Assembly: GCF_029201565.1 (NCBI RefSeq)
Contig: NZ_CP104002.1
Span: 248,001-312,000, forward strand
DNA: 64,000 nucleotides
From: Devosia sp. SD17-2
GTDB lineage: Bacteria > Pseudomonadota > Alphaproteobacteria > Rhizobiales > Devosiaceae
Reading direction: 5' to 3'
This document shows, one piece after another, positions 1 through 9,002 of the stretch (position 1 is its first letter; every line of letters starts with the position of its first letter). The position numbers and the translations under genes were made by a program. The notes under the pieces were generated by a model. The model did not search any database. It was not told the DNA's origin and saw only the letters and a list, made by a program, of their open reading frames with translations.

Positions 1-1
1 C

Positions 2-1825
2 GCCCAGGCCGCCGTCGGCTCGCTGGCCAAGGGTCTTGACCTTGCCTTCAAGTCGGGCGCCGTCACCGGTCTGCTCGTCGCAGGTCTCGGCCTTCTGGGC
101 ATCACGCTCTATTTCATGATCCTCTCCTGGATGGGCAATGCGCCTACCAGCCGCGTGGTCATCGATTCCCTCGTGGCGCTCTCGTTCGGCGCTTCGCTGA
201 TTTCCATCTTCGCCCGTCTCGGCGGCGGCATCTTCACGAAGGGTGCAGACGTCGGCGGCGACATGGTGGGCAAGGTCGAAGCCGGCATTCCGGAAGACGA
301 TCCGCGCAACCCGGCCACCATCGCCGACAACGTCGGTGACAATGTCGGTGACTGTGCCGGCATGGCGGCAGACCTGTTTGAAACCTATGTGGTCACCATC
401 GTTGCCACCATGGTTCTGGCGGCCATCATCCTGCCTGAAGCGTTAAAACTGCAGGGCATGGTGCTGCCCCTCGCCATTGGCGGGGCATGCGTCGTCACCT
501 CGATCATCGGCACCTATTTCGTCAAACTGGGCGCCGACAACAACATCATGGGCGCGCTCTACAAGGGCGTCATCGCCACCGGCGTGCTCTCGCTCGTCGC
601 CCTCCTGCCAGTCCTCTGGCTGATGTTCGGCGATATGAATCTTCTCATTGAAGCTTCGGACAAGACCTTCACCCCCTGGGCGCTCTTTGCCTGCGGCATC
701 GTCGGTCTCGTCATCACTGGGCTGATCATCGTCATCACCGAATATTACACCGGCACCAACCGCCGCCCGGTCAATTCCATTGCCGAGGCTTCGGTCACCG
801 GTCATGGCACCAATGTCATCCAGGGCCTGGCCGTCTCGCTGGAATCGACGGCACTGCCGGCCCTCGTCATCATCGCCGGCATCATCGTCACCTATTCGCT
901 GGCGGGTCTCTTCGGCATTGCCTTTGCCGTCGCCACCATGCTGGCCCTGGCCGGTATTATCGTCGCGCTGGACGCCTTCGGTCCCGTCACCGACAATGCC
1001 GGCGGCATTGCCGAAATGGCCGGGCTCGATGCATCGGTGCGTCACAACACCGATGCGCTCGATGCGGTTGGCAACACCACGAAAGCCGTTACCAAGGGCT
1101 ATGCCATTGGTTCGGCCGGTCTTGGCGCATTGGTCCTCTTTGCGGCCTATACGCAGGACCTCATCTACTTCGCCAATCTGCCCGACGCTCCGGCGATCTT
1201 CCAGGGCATGGGTACGCTCACCTTCTCGCTGGCCGATCCCTATGTCGTGGTCGGTCTGCTCTTTGGTGGCCTCTTGCCCTTCCTCTTCGGCGGTATGTCG
1301 ATGACCGCCGTGGGTCGCGCGGCCCAGTCCGTGGTGGTGGAAGTGCGTCGCCAGTTCAAGGCCGATCCCGGCATCATGGCCGGCACGTCCAAGCCCGACT
1401 ACGCGCGGGCCGTCGACATGCTGACCAAGGCGGCGATCAAGGAAATGATCGTCCCGTCGCTCCTGCCGGTGCTGTCGCCGATCGTCGTCTTCTTCCTCAT
1501 CACCTGGATCGCCGGCCCCGCCGCTGGCTTCTCGGCCCTCGGCGCCATGCTGATGGGTGTGATTGTGACAGGCCTCTTCGTCGCCATTTCCATGACCGCC
1601 GGTGGCGGCGCCTGGGACAACGCAAAGAAGAGCTTTGAGGACGGCTTTACCGACAGCCAGGGCGTCAAACACTACAAGGGCTCGGACGCCCACAAGGCCT
1701 CCGTCACCGGCGACACCGTCGGCGACCCCTACAAGGACACGGCCGGCCCGGCCGTGAACCCGATGATCAAGATCACCAATATCGTGGCGCTGCTTCTGCT
1801 CGCCGTGCTGGCCCACTGGGGTTGA
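2..1825 (+). CDS. hppA: Proton-translocating inorganic pyrophosphatase, 5' end missing
   Basis: This membrane pump hydrolyses pyrophosphate and moves protons across the inner membrane. The frame is open from base 2, so the first roughly 100 residues of a usual 700-residue protein lie outside the window; 607 residues are seen. Many hydrophobic segments alternate with the acidic catalytic loops, including [20 protein letters not shown] near the left end. The motif GNTTKA (about base 1072) carries lysine where potassium-dependent enzymes have alanine. By family knowledge this marks the potassium-independent, proton-pumping class. The gene is followed by several hairpins and a terminator at 1958-1985. 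Confidence 0.95.
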   Translation, partial: AQAAVGSLAKGLDLAFKSGAVTGLLVAGLGLLGITLYFMILSWMGNAPTSRVVIDSLVALSFGASLISIFARLGGGIFTKGADVGGDMVGKVEAGIPEDDPRNPATIADNVGDNVGDCAGMAADLFETYVVTIVATMVLAAIILPEALKLQGMVLPLAIGGACVVTSIIGTYFVKLGADNNIMGALYKGVIATGVLSLVALLPVLWLMFGDMNLLIEASDKTFTPWALFACGIVGLVITGLIIVITEYYTGTNRRPVNSIAEASVTGHGTNVIQGLAVSLESTALPALVIIAGIIVTYSLAGLFGIAFAVATMLALAGIIVALDAFGPVTDNAGGIAEMAGLDASVRHNTDALDAVGNTTKAVTKGYAIGSAGLGALVLFAAYTQDLIYFANLPDAPAIFQGMGTLTFSLADPYVVVGLLFGGLLPFLFGGMSMTAVGRAAQSVVVEVRRQFKADPGIMAGTSKPDYARAVDMLTKAAIKEMIVPSLLPVLSPIVVFFLITWIAGPAAGFSALGAMLMGVIVTGLFVAISMTAGGGAWDNAKKSFEDGFTDSQGVKHYKGSDAHKASVTGDTVGDPYKDTAGPAVNPMIKITNIVALLLLAVLAHWG

Positions 1826-1957
1826 CCAGACAAAGTCTGGCCCAGACACAGTCTGGACTGATCTTGAGGGGCCTCAAGCCCCCCGCCACCGTCACCACCG
1901 GGCTCGTCCCGGTGGTCCACGCCTCAACAGGCTGGATTGGTGGCAAAACCAAGAAAG

Positions 1958-1985
1958 GCCCGGGGCGAAAGCTCCGGGCTTTTCT
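1958..1985 (+). terminator. Rho-independent terminator after hppA
   Basis: GCCCGGGGC (1958-1966) pairs with GCTCCGGGC (1971-1979) around a GAAA loop, with one mismatch. It is followed by TTTTCT. It is about 130 bases after the hppA stop. Confidence 0.75.
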
Positions 1986-2314
1986 CGTCTGCGTTCCAGA
2001 ACTTATCCCCGCCTGTCCCCCTTCGCGTTAAAATCCAAAAATTCCCCGCACGGGACGGAGTCGAGACGGACGGCTGCGGGGAGGCCGATTGGGTGGGCCG
2101 ATCCCCACCTGGGTTCTGGCGCCGGCCGATCCAGTGGCGAGCGATCACTGGACGCGATACCGGTGCTGTCCAAAAATCGGCGCCCCGAGGCGGTTTCGTC
2201 TCGTTTCTTTTCCAATCTCAGGGGCGTTATCGCCTCGGGGTCCGTTCCGCTGTCGTAAAGAACCTGACGCGGAAACGCGGGCAGGGCGCCGGCGTGTGGC
2301 CATGCTTCCGCTAG

Positions 2315-2429
2315 ACCCCCACCCGGGCTCCCCCCGGTAGGGGAGGAGAAGAGACGTCTGGGGAGAATGAGAACCCTCCACGAGCACGATAGGTCCCTCC
2401 CCCTGACCAGGGGGAGGTTAGGAGGGGGC
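2315..2429. repeat. Composite palindromic intergenic element, copy 1
   Basis: Two C-rich/G-rich hairpins flank a unique spacer. The right-hand stem is a perfect 9-base pair, CCTCCCCCT (2396-2404) with AGGGGGAGG (2409-2417). The outer arms are ACCCCCACC at the left and GGAGGGGG at the right. The architecture matches copy 2 at 26856-26970, and a half-copy lies at 53258-53292. Confidence 0.6.
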
Positions 2430-2530
2430 CTCAAAATCCAAAGCCCGCGAAAATGTCGAAACTCTCTCCTCCCGCTCGTCACAGCCATATCCGGGCCGAA
2501 AAAAAGGCCCGAGCACGCAAAGGAGACAAC

Positions 2531-3082
2531 ATGCGCAAGGTGACAGCAGGCCTCTTCCATTCGCTCGATGGCGTGGTGGAGCGTCCGGACCTCTGGCAGT
2601 TTGACAGTTTTGACGATGAGCTGGGCGCGGAGATGACGACGACGCTCGCCACGATCGACACGGCCCTGATGGGGCGGGTTGGCTATTCGGAATGGTCGCA
2701 ATATTGGCCCAATGCCAGGGAGGATCTCGATTTCGCCGGCTTCATCAACGGCGTCGAGAAATATGTCGCCTCCGAAACCCTCACGCCCGATCAGCTCACC
2801 TGGAGCAATTCAAAGCTGATCGAGGGCGATTTCCTCGATTTTGTCCGCACGCTCAAGGCCGGGTCGGGCGGCGATATCGCCACCATGGCCAGCATCTCGC
2901 TGGTGCGCCAGCTGGTGATGGCCGGGCTGATGGACGAGCTGATCCTCATCACCCATCCGGTCGTGGCCGGCACGGGGCGGCATCTCTTCGAGCCCGGTGA
3001 TCCCACCATGCGCCTCGAGTTCGTGCGCGGCAGCATCACCTCGAAGGGCAATGTCATCCAGGCCTATCGGCGCAAGGACTGA
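2531..3082 (+). CDS. RibD C-terminal / dihydrofolate reductase-like family protein
   Basis: This 183-residue protein belongs to the family sharing the RibD C-terminal, DHFR-like fold. Members are often annotated as deaminase-reductase or dihydrofolate reductase family proteins, and the substrate is usually unknown. The beginning (KVTAGLFHSLDGVVE) and the late segment LILITHPVVAGTGRHLF are typical. I chose the ATG at 2531 because AAAGGAG (2519-2525) sits six bases upstream. An in-frame ATG at 2453 would add a basic, low-complexity tail. It stands alone between intergenic repeats and a convergent signalling gene. Confidence 0.8.
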   Translation: MRKVTAGLFHSLDGVVERPDLWQFDSFDDELGAEMTTTLATIDTALMGRVGYSEWSQYWPNAREDLDFAGFINGVEKYVASETLTPDQLTWSNSKLIEGDFLDFVRTLKAGSGGDIATMASISLVRQLVMAGLMDELILITHPVVAGTGRHLFEPGDPTMRLEFVRGSITSKGNVIQAYRRKD

Positions 3083-3094
3083 GGCTGGCCGGGC

Positions 3095-5224
3095 TCAGGA
3101 TGCCTTCATGCTGGCCACCTGGGCTTTCACCGCTTCGGAGTGCAGCAGGCTGGTCAGCGCGGCAGAGGGCAGGGGCGGGGAGAACAAGTAGCCCTGCACT
3201 TCGGAACAGCCGTGCTCGCGCACCATGGCCAGCTGTTCCTCGGTCTCGATGCCCTCGGCCGTGGTCGACATTCCGAGCGATCGCCCCAGCCCGATCACCG
3301 CCTGGATGATCGCCTGGCTGTCGGTGCGGCTCGCCAGATCGCGCATGAAGGAGCGGTCGATCTTGATCTTGTCGAAGGGGAAGGCACGCAGATAGGAGAG
3401 CGATGAATAGCCGGTGCCGAAATCATCCATCGAGATGCGGACGCCCATGGCGCGCAGCTCGTGCAGCGCCCTCAGCGTGCTGTCGCTGTCATTGAGCAGG
3501 AGGCTCTCGGTGATCTCGAGCTCCAGCCGGGCGGGATCGAGTTGCGCCTCGGTAAGGGCGGCTCGCACCTGGGCCACGAGATCGCGCTGGCGGAACTGCA
3601 CCGGCGAGAGATTGACCGCCACCCGCACCAGTCCGGGCCAGGCGGCGGCGGCCTTGCAGGCCTCGCGCAGCACCCACTGGCCGATGGAGCTGATCAGCCC
3701 GGTTTCCTCGGCCACCGGAATGAATTCCACCGGCGATATGGTCTTGCCGCCGTGGTCCCAGCGCAGCAGCGCCTCGACGCAGGTCACCCGGTTCTCCTCC
3801 AGCCCCAGCAGCGGCTGGAACACGAGGCGCAGCTCGTCCTGCGCCAGCGCCATGCGCAAGCCCGCTTCGATGGCGCGGCGCTGCTGCAGCTCGGCATCCA
3901 TGCCGGCTTCAAAGAAGTGATAGGTCGAGCGCCCCTCGCTCTTGGCCTTGTAGAGCGCCAGATCGGCATTCTTGACCAACGTGTCGGTGGAAACCCCGTC
4001 CCCCGGGCCGACGGCAATGCCGACGCTGGCGCCGATCTCGATGCGCTGCCCGCCGATGTTCATCGGAGCCGAAATGGTCTTGATGATGCGGTCGGCCACC
4101 TTGGCGGCCGCATCAGCGCTCTCGACCGGGCGCAGCAGCAGGGCGAATTCGTCGCCCCCAAGCCGTGCCAGCAGATCGCTCTCGCGCGACGTGCCCCAGA
4201 GGCGCACGGCCGCCTGTTTGATCACCTCGTCGCCCACGGCGTGTCCGAGCGTATCGTTGACCGCCTTGAAGTGATCGAGGTCGATATAGAGCACCGCCGC
4301 CATTTCCCCGCGCTTCAGCGCCGCTTCGGTGCGGGCCATCTGCTCGAGAAATTCAATGCGGTTGGGCAGGTCCGTCAGCGCGTCGTGGCGTGCCAGATGC
4401 TGGATGCGCGCTTCGTTCTGGCGCTGCTCGGTAATGTCCTCATGGGTCGAAACCCAGCCCCCATCCTTCATCGGATGGTGCTGCATCATGATGATGCGGC
4501 CGTTGAGCTCGTGGATATTTTTGCCATATTCGCGCCGGGCGATCACCTCGCGCCGCCAGGCTATATAGTCTTCGCGGTTGCCCCCGGCGCTCATGCCGAC
4601 ATCGAAGAGATGGCCCAGAATGTCCTCGAGCTGGGTACCGGGCCGCAGATAGTCGGGCGGGAGATTATAGATGCGGGCATAGGGCTCATTGCAGATCACC
4701 AGCCGGCCCCGCGCATCCATCATGCAGAGGCCGATGGAGATGTTGTTGACGGCTGCGTCGAGCCGCAGGTTCTGCCGCTCGAGATCCAGCCGGCGCTTCT
4801 CGACGATTTCCGCCTGCGCGATCTCGTCGGTGATATCCTCGTGGGTCACCACCCAGCCGAGCAGGTCGGTATAGACATGGGCCGTCTCGATGATGCGGCC
4901 GCCATGCACCACTTCCTGGGATTTCGCCCGGGCTCCCGCCCGATTAGACAGCAGCTCGCTGGTATAGTTCTCGTAAAAAAGTTCCGGGCTCTGGTTGGCG
5001 TGATTGCCCAGCTTGTGGGAGAGCTGAACCACTTCCTCGAGCGTCATGCCCTTGCGCAGGGCGCTCTCGCTGAAGCCGTAGAGTTCCCGGTAGTGCTTGT
5101 TCCACATCACCAGCCGGAATTGCGGCGACCAGACGCAAAAGCCGTATGGAATATTCTCGAGCGCAGCATCGAGCAGCAGTGCTTCTGCCGCGTCGCCCAT
5201 CTGCGTGGTTTCCTGCAAGCCCAT
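3095..5224 (-). CDS. PAS-PAS-GGDEF-EAL cyclic-di-GMP protein
   Basis: This 709-residue protein probably both makes and degrades cyclic di-GMP. Two PAS sensor domains (about 17-135 and 152-268) precede a GGDEF domain with an intact GGDEF motif at 356-360. The product-binding inhibitory site RESD is at 347-350, five residues before it. The EAL domain follows, with EALLRW from 484 and later EITES, DDFGTG and KIDRSF, so the phosphodiesterase residues look complete. No membrane segment is evident, so it is likely cytoplasmic, with the PAS domains sensing a small ligand or redox state. The ATG at 5224 has a G-rich sequence upstream; a second ATG at 5200 is possible. Confidence 0.92.
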   Translation of the reverse strand: MGLQETTQMGDAAEALLLDAALENIPYGFCVWSPQFRLVMWNKHYRELYGFSESALRKGMTLEEVVQLSHKLGNHANQSPELFYENYTSELLSNRAGARAKSQEVVHGGRIIETAHVYTDLLGWVVTHEDITDEIAQAEIVEKRRLDLERQNLRLDAAVNNISIGLCMMDARGRLVICNEPYARIYNLPPDYLRPGTQLEDILGHLFDVGMSAGGNREDYIAWRREVIARREYGKNIHELNGRIIMMQHHPMKDGGWVSTHEDITEQRQNEARIQHLARHDALTDLPNRIEFLEQMARTEAALKRGEMAAVLYIDLDHFKAVNDTLGHAVGDEVIKQAAVRLWGTSRESDLLARLGGDEFALLLRPVESADAAAKVADRIIKTISAPMNIGGQRIEIGASVGIAVGPGDGVSTDTLVKNADLALYKAKSEGRSTYHFFEAGMDAELQQRRAIEAGLRMALAQDELRLVFQPLLGLEENRVTCVEALLRWDHGGKTISPVEFIPVAEETGLISSIGQWVLREACKAAAAWPGLVRVAVNLSPVQFRQRDLVAQVRAALTEAQLDPARLELEITESLLLNDSDSTLRALHELRAMGVRISMDDFGTGYSSLSYLRAFPFDKIKIDRSFMRDLASRTDSQAIIQAVIGLGRSLGMSTTAEGIETEEQLAMVREHGCSEVQGYLFSPPLPSAALTSLLHSEAVKAQVASMKAS

Positions 5225-5337
5225 CAGACGTCCCCCCTGTCCTCCCGGACGCGTGGGAGCCTAAGGAGACACACTTAAGAGGTCGTTAAATGGTATCGAT
5301 TTCATAAGTTCGGGAAGCGGTGAAATTATCGGGCCCT

Positions 5338-5940
5338 TTAAAGCCTCCCCGCGAACCCCAGAGCAGTGGGCGGAACAGTCCTGAGCCACTCCGCCAGGCG
5401 CTGTGCCGCATCCTCTGGCGTGAGGCGTCCCATGTCGAGTGTGAGGGCGTAATCCCGGCCCTTGTGCACAGCGTCCTGCCAACGCTGGACCGGTGCGGGA
5501 ATACCCGGTCCGGCAGCGTAAAAGCCACCCTGCGGATCGGCATTGCGGCGGGCCATGATGATGTCGATATCGCAGTGGACGCCGACGAGCAGTAGAGGAA
5601 ACCGGCCCAGCGTCTCCTCAAGCAAAGCCATCGGATCAAACGGGGTGACGTAGTCGCTCTGAAGCCCAAGATCGGACACCACATCGAAACCGGCAGCTGC
5701 AAAGCCGGCGATGGCCGAAAAGCACGCGGTGAACAGGTCGGGCAGATTGGCTTCGAGGTCCGGCCGCTCCCCGCCGGGCCGCAGACCGATCCCGGGCATC
5801 AGTGCCGGCGGCAGGCTTGCGTTGAAAGCGTCGACGCCAAAATGGATCCAGCGTCCGGGCACCTGCGTCTGGATCGCACGCGCCAGCGTCGTCTTGCCGG
5901 AGCGAGGGGCGCCGTTGAGGATGACGATGCGTCCGGTCAT
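5338..5940 (-). CDS. Chloramphenicol phosphotransferase-like P-loop kinase
   Basis: The 200-residue product has a Walker A motif at residues 10-17 (GAPRSGKT) and the layout of the chloramphenicol 3-O-phosphotransferase-like family. That includes an aspartate-containing strand (FDVVSDLGL) and the segment VGVHCDIDIIMARR. The name comes from the Streptomyces antibiotic-inactivating enzyme. Most genomic relatives have no proven substrate, so antibiotic resistance should not be assumed. It lies between the PAS-GGDEF-EAL gene and argG, all on the minus strand, without overlap. Confidence 0.75.
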   Translation of the reverse strand: MTGRIVILNGAPRSGKTTLARAIQTQVPGRWIHFGVDAFNASLPPALMPGIGLRPGGERPDLEANLPDLFTACFSAIAGFAAAGFDVVSDLGLQSDYVTPFDPMALLEETLGRFPLLLVGVHCDIDIIMARRNADPQGGFYAAGPGIPAPVQRWQDAVHKGRDYALTLDMGRLTPEDAAQRLAEWLRTVPPTALGFAGRL

Positions 5941-6007
5941 GGCATGCTCCCGCGGCTGTCGCCCAGAGTTAGCCGCCTGGCGGTACCTTCACAATGGCCC
6001 GAAGTGC

Positions 6008-6036
6008 AAAAGAAAAGGCGCTGCATGTGCAGCGCC
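6008..6036 (-). terminator. Rho-independent terminator after argG
   Basis: Read on the minus strand, GGCGCTGC and GCAGCGCC form a perfect 8-base stem with a four-base loop, followed by TTTTCTTTT. It is about 50 bases beyond the argG stop. Confidence 0.85.
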
Positions 6037-6085
6037 TCCTCCAACTCGATGCGGCTTATGCCCGAAGGCCAGAACCGCGGTAAAA

Positions 6086-7309
6086 TCAGCCCTGCGCCTT
6101 CTTGTTGCGCGCGGCCCAGGTCTTGAGACGCAGGCCATTGAGACGGATGAAGCCCTCGGCGTCCTTGTGGTCATAGGCCACGGCGCCTTCTTCGAAGGTC
6201 ACGAGGTCCATGGAGTAGAGGCTGTGCGGCGAGGAGCGGGCGATGACGGTTGCGGAACCCTTGTAGAGTTTCACCTGCACGTCGCCGGTCACATATTCCT
6301 GGCTCTTGTCGATCAGGGCCTGCAGCATTTCGCGCTCCGGCGAGAACCAGAAGCCGTTGTAGATGAGTTCGGCATATTTCGGCATCAGCTCATCCTTGAG
6401 ATGGGCTTCGCCGCGATCAAGGGTGATCGACTCGATGCCGCGGTGGGCAACGAGAATGATGGTGCCACCCGGCGTTTCGTAGAGACCGCGCGACTTCATG
6501 CCGACGAAGCGGTTTTCGACGAGGTCGAGACGGCCAACGCCATGCTTGCCGCCCAGCTCATTGAGCTTGGTCAGCAGCTCAGCCGGGCTCAGCTTTTCGC
6601 CATTGATCGAGACCGGGTCGCCCTTTTCAAAGCCGATGGTGATGATCTCGGCCTGATCGGGAGCCTTTTCCGCATCGACAGTGCGCTGCGCGATATAGTC
6701 GGGCGCGGGGACTGCGGGGTCTTCCAGCACCATGCCCTCGGAAGAGGTGTGCAGGAGATTGGCGTCGACCGAGAACGGAGCCTCGCCGCGCTTGTCCTTG
6801 GAAACCGGGATCTGGTTCTTTTCGGCGTATTCGAGCAGAGCGGTGCGGCTGCGCAGATCCCACTCGCGCCATGGCGCGATGACGGCGATGGAGGGGTCGA
6901 GCGCATTGGCGGTCAGCTCGAAGCGTACCTGGTCATTGCCCTTGCCGGTGGCGCCATGGGAAATGGCATCGGCGCCGGTTTCCTGGGCGATCTCGACGAG
7001 ACGCTTGGCGATGAGCGGACGCGCGATCGACGTGCCGAGCAGATACTGGCCTTCGTAGACCGTGTTGGCGCGGAACATCGGGAAGACGAAATCGCGCACG
7101 AATTCTTCGCGCAGGTCCTCGATACGGATGTCCTTGATGCCGAACATTTCGGCCTTCTTGCGCGCCGGCTCGAGCTCTTCACCCTGGCCGAGGTCGGCCG
7201 TGAAGGTCACCACTTCGCAGTTATAGGTTTCGTGCAGCCATTTCAGGATGATGGACGTGTCGAGGCCGCCCGAATAGGCGAGGACGACTTTTTTGATCTC
7301 TTTAGCCAT
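6086..7309 (-). CDS. argG: Argininosuccinate synthase
   Basis: It joins citrulline and aspartate with ATP to make argininosuccinate, the second-last step of arginine synthesis, in the cytoplasm. The 407-residue length is standard. The ATP pyrophosphatase loop SGGLDTS is at residues 13-19, and the family stretches [13 protein letters not shown] and SFEPxYxxP-type segments are recognisable through the middle. A strong terminator lies downstream. The neighbour on the other side is a divergently transcribed Lrp/AsnC-type regulator, which could plausibly act on this promoter, although the sequence alone does not prove it. The argC gene of the same pathway is about 21 kb away at 28245. Confidence 0.97.
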   Translation of the reverse strand: MAKEIKKVVLAYSGGLDTSIILKWLHETYNCEVVTFTADLGQGEELEPARKKAEMFGIKDIRIEDLREEFVRDFVFPMFRANTVYEGQYLLGTSIARPLIAKRLVEIAQETGADAISHGATGKGNDQVRFELTANALDPSIAVIAPWREWDLRSRTALLEYAEKNQIPVSKDKRGEAPFSVDANLLHTSSEGMVLEDPAVPAPDYIAQRTVDAEKAPDQAEIITIGFEKGDPVSINGEKLSPAELLTKLNELGGKHGVGRLDLVENRFVGMKSRGLYETPGGTIILVAHRGIESITLDRGEAHLKDELMPKYAELIYNGFWFSPEREMLQALIDKSQEYVTGDVQVKLYKGSATVIARSSPHSLYSMDLVTFEEGAVAYDHKDAEGFIRLNGLRLKTWAARNKKAQG

Positions 7310-7435
7310 TGCTCAGATCCCAAGGTGTGATGCCGACAGGATAATCCAGTCCATACGCAATAATCTTGCGATTGTCGCGCCCATGGCGCATCCTTTGGCA
7401 TAATCTGCCAAATACTGCAAAGAGAGCGCCACAAA

Positions 7436-7903
7436 CTGTCAGAAGTTCTTGATCCCGTTGATCGTCGTATCCTCAGAGAGTTGCAGCGCAATGGCCGCAT
7501 GTCCAATGTTGAATTGGCCAATGCGGTGGGCCTGTCGCCCTCGCCCTGTCTCCGGCGGGTCAAGCTGCTCGAGGAAAAGGGTATCATCGATCGCTATATC
7601 GCGGTGCTGAACGCGCCGCGTCTTGGGCTCGGTCTCACGGTTTTTACCCGCGTCTGGTTCAAGACCCAGGATGCCGAAACCACAAACCAGTTCGCGGAAA
7701 CGGTGCGCAAATTCCCTGAGGTGATGGAGTGCTATCTCACCACCGGGGAATGCGACGCCATCCTGCGGGTGGTGACGACGGACCTGCATGCCTATTGGCG
7801 CTTCCAGTCCGATTATCTCATGCGCATCCCGTCCGTGCAGAGCGTCAAGACCGACGTGCCGATGGAAACCATCAAGCGCAGCCACGAGCTGCCGCTGCCG
7901 TGA
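7436..7903 (+). CDS. Lrp/AsnC family transcriptional regulator, start uncertain
   Basis: The product has the Lrp/AsnC layout: an N-terminal helix-turn-helix (LDPVDRRILRELQRNGR, then LANAVGLSPSPCLRRVKLLEEKGII) and a C-terminal ligand-binding domain with the TTGECDAILRV segment. There is no ATG or GTG in frame before the helix-turn-helix. The TTG at 7481 would remove the first helix, so I place the start at the CTG at 7436, which is preceded by AAGAGAG (7419-7425). The open frame extends back to a stop at 7361. Family members usually sense an amino acid. It is divergent from argG and followed by a frameshifted GFA gene 13 bases later. Confidence 0.8.
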   Translation: MSEVLDPVDRRILRELQRNGRMSNVELANAVGLSPSPCLRRVKLLEEKGIIDRYIAVLNAPRLGLGLTVFTRVWFKTQDAETTNQFAETVRKFPEVMECYLTTGECDAILRVVTTDLHAYWRFQSDYLMRIPSVQSVKTDVPMETIKRSHELPLP

Positions 7904-7916
7904 GGAGGAGGGTGTC

Positions 7917-8292
7917 ATGAGCGAGGTGGAAGGCGGATGCCGCTGTGGGGCGCTGCGGATCGTCGCGCGGGGGCGAGCCCCGTCGTGTGGGCATCTGCCA
8001 CTGCCTCGATTGCCGCAAATTTCATGGCGCCCTGTTCCATGCCTCTGCGATATTTTCCACCGATGCGGTCACGATCAGCGGGTCGGTCGGGGAATTTGAA
8101 GGGCGGTGTTTCTGCCCAAGCTGCGGGTCCCCGGTATTCTCCCGCAGCGGTGACGACATCGAGATCAGCCTTGGCGCCTTCGACGCCCCCGACATGTTCG
8201 TGCCGACCTACGAGCTCTGGACGGTGCGGCGCGAGGCCTGGCTACCGGCCTTCCCGCACATGATCCAATACCAGCGCAATCGCGAGCCCTAG
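7917..8292 (+). pseudogene. GFA/CENP-V family zinc-binding protein, frameshifted
   Basis: The gene begins at an ATG with GAGGAGGAGG just upstream and reads GGCRCGALRIVARG. It then runs out of frame at a run of five G (7969-7973). Removing one G restores RGEPRRVGICHCLDCRKFHGA and the remaining 100 residues, including CPSCGSPVFS. That gives the usual set of zinc-binding cysteine pairs for the family once thought to be glutathione-dependent formaldehyde-activating enzymes. As written the protein is broken. Whether this is real decay or a one-base sequencing error in a homopolymer cannot be told from here. It may be co-transcribed with the Lrp-type gene. Confidence 0.82.
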
Positions 8293-8351
8293 TCCCGGCC
8301 GCACTGGCGCGCTATGAGCAAGACCTGCGTCCTTTGCCGCGAGACTTTTGA

Positions 8352-9002
8352 ATGCCCAGCTTCCTGCCTGATTTTTCCGTCATCGCCACCTTTGCCCTCG
8401 CCGCTTTCGTGCTGGCGGTGACGCCGGGACCGGACATGGCGCTTTTCGTCTCGCGCACGATCAATTGGGGGCGAAACCACGGATTTGCCACGGTCATGGG
8501 TGCGCTCACGGGCATTGCGGTCCACACCATGCTGGTCGCCTTCGGCATTTCCGTGCTGATCATTGCCGCCCCGGCCGCCTTCTGGGCGCTGAAAATCGTC
8601 GGCGCGCTCTATCTCGTCTGGCTGGCGATCCAGGCGATCCGCGATGGCGGTGGGATCCTCGTGGTCAACAAACAGGGCGGCAAGCAGCCGAGCTGGACCC
8701 AGTCCTATCTCACCGGTCTTGGCATCAATCTCACCAATCCCAAGGTGGCGCTGTTTTTCGTGACCTTCCTGCCCCAGTTCGTCTCGGCCGATGACCCCTC
8801 CGCCTCGGCAAAGCTGATCTTCCTCGGCATTGAGTTTGTCATCGTCTCCATCCCGGTCGTCGTGGCCACTGTTCTGTTTGCCGAATGGCTGACGCGGACG
8901 CTCAGGGAAAAAGCCTGGGTCGGCAAGGCCCTCAACTGGAGCTTTGCCGCGGTGTTCATGACCTTCGCGGCAACTATTCTCTTCGCCGAGGGCCGCAAGT
9001 GA
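8352..9002 (+). CDS. LysE family amino acid exporter
   Basis: This 216-residue inner membrane protein has about six hydrophobic segments and the LysE/RhtB signature near the N-terminus (TPGPDMALFVSRTI, about residues 21-34). It also has the second half-motif GINLTNPKVALFF. The family exports amino acids or homoserine lactone-type compounds, and the substrate here is unknown. The stop codon overlaps the GTG start of rlmJ (GTGA at 8999-9002), so the two are probably translated from one message. Confidence 0.9.
   Translation: MPSFLPDFSVIATFALAAFVLAVTPGPDMALFVSRTINWGRNHGFATVMGALTGIAVHTMLVAFGISVLIIAAPAAFWALKIVGALYLVWLAIQAIRDGGGILVVNKQGGKQPSWTQSYLTGLGINLTNPKVALFFVTFLPQFVSADDPSASAKLIFLGIEFVIVSIPVVVATVLFAEWLTRTLREKAWVGKALNWSFAAVFMTFAATILFAEGRK

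Larger units (their letters stand above)
1826..2530. other. Gene-free stretch rich in inverted repeats
   Basis: I see no credible gene here. Short open frames lack family likeness and start signals. It holds two tandem 15-base hairpins directly after the hppA stop (1826-1840 and 1842-1856, both CCAGAC/GTCTGG), a perfect 9-base stem at 1894-1916 (ACCACCGGG/CCCGGTGGT), a terminator at 1958-1985, a 7-base stem at 2130-2152 (TCCAGTG/CACTGGA) and a composite palindromic element at 2315-2429. Confidence 0.7.

Noticed and set aside
443..1849. Long minus-strand open frame across hppA
   Set aside because: It is antisense to a well-conserved gene and its protein is rich in histidine, glycine, aspartate and glutamine, as expected from reverse reading of GC-rich codons.
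1937..2701. Open frames on both strands in the stretch after hppA
   Set aside because: They lack a ribosome binding site and family likeness, and they cover terminators and palindromes.
3461..5278. 605-codon plus-strand frame across the PAS-GGDEF-EAL gene
   Set aside because: The opposite strand encodes recognisable catalytic motifs, so this frame is a shadow.
5711..7330. 539-codon plus-strand frame across argG
   Set aside because: It is antisense to argG and to the kinase-like gene and shows no family likeness.
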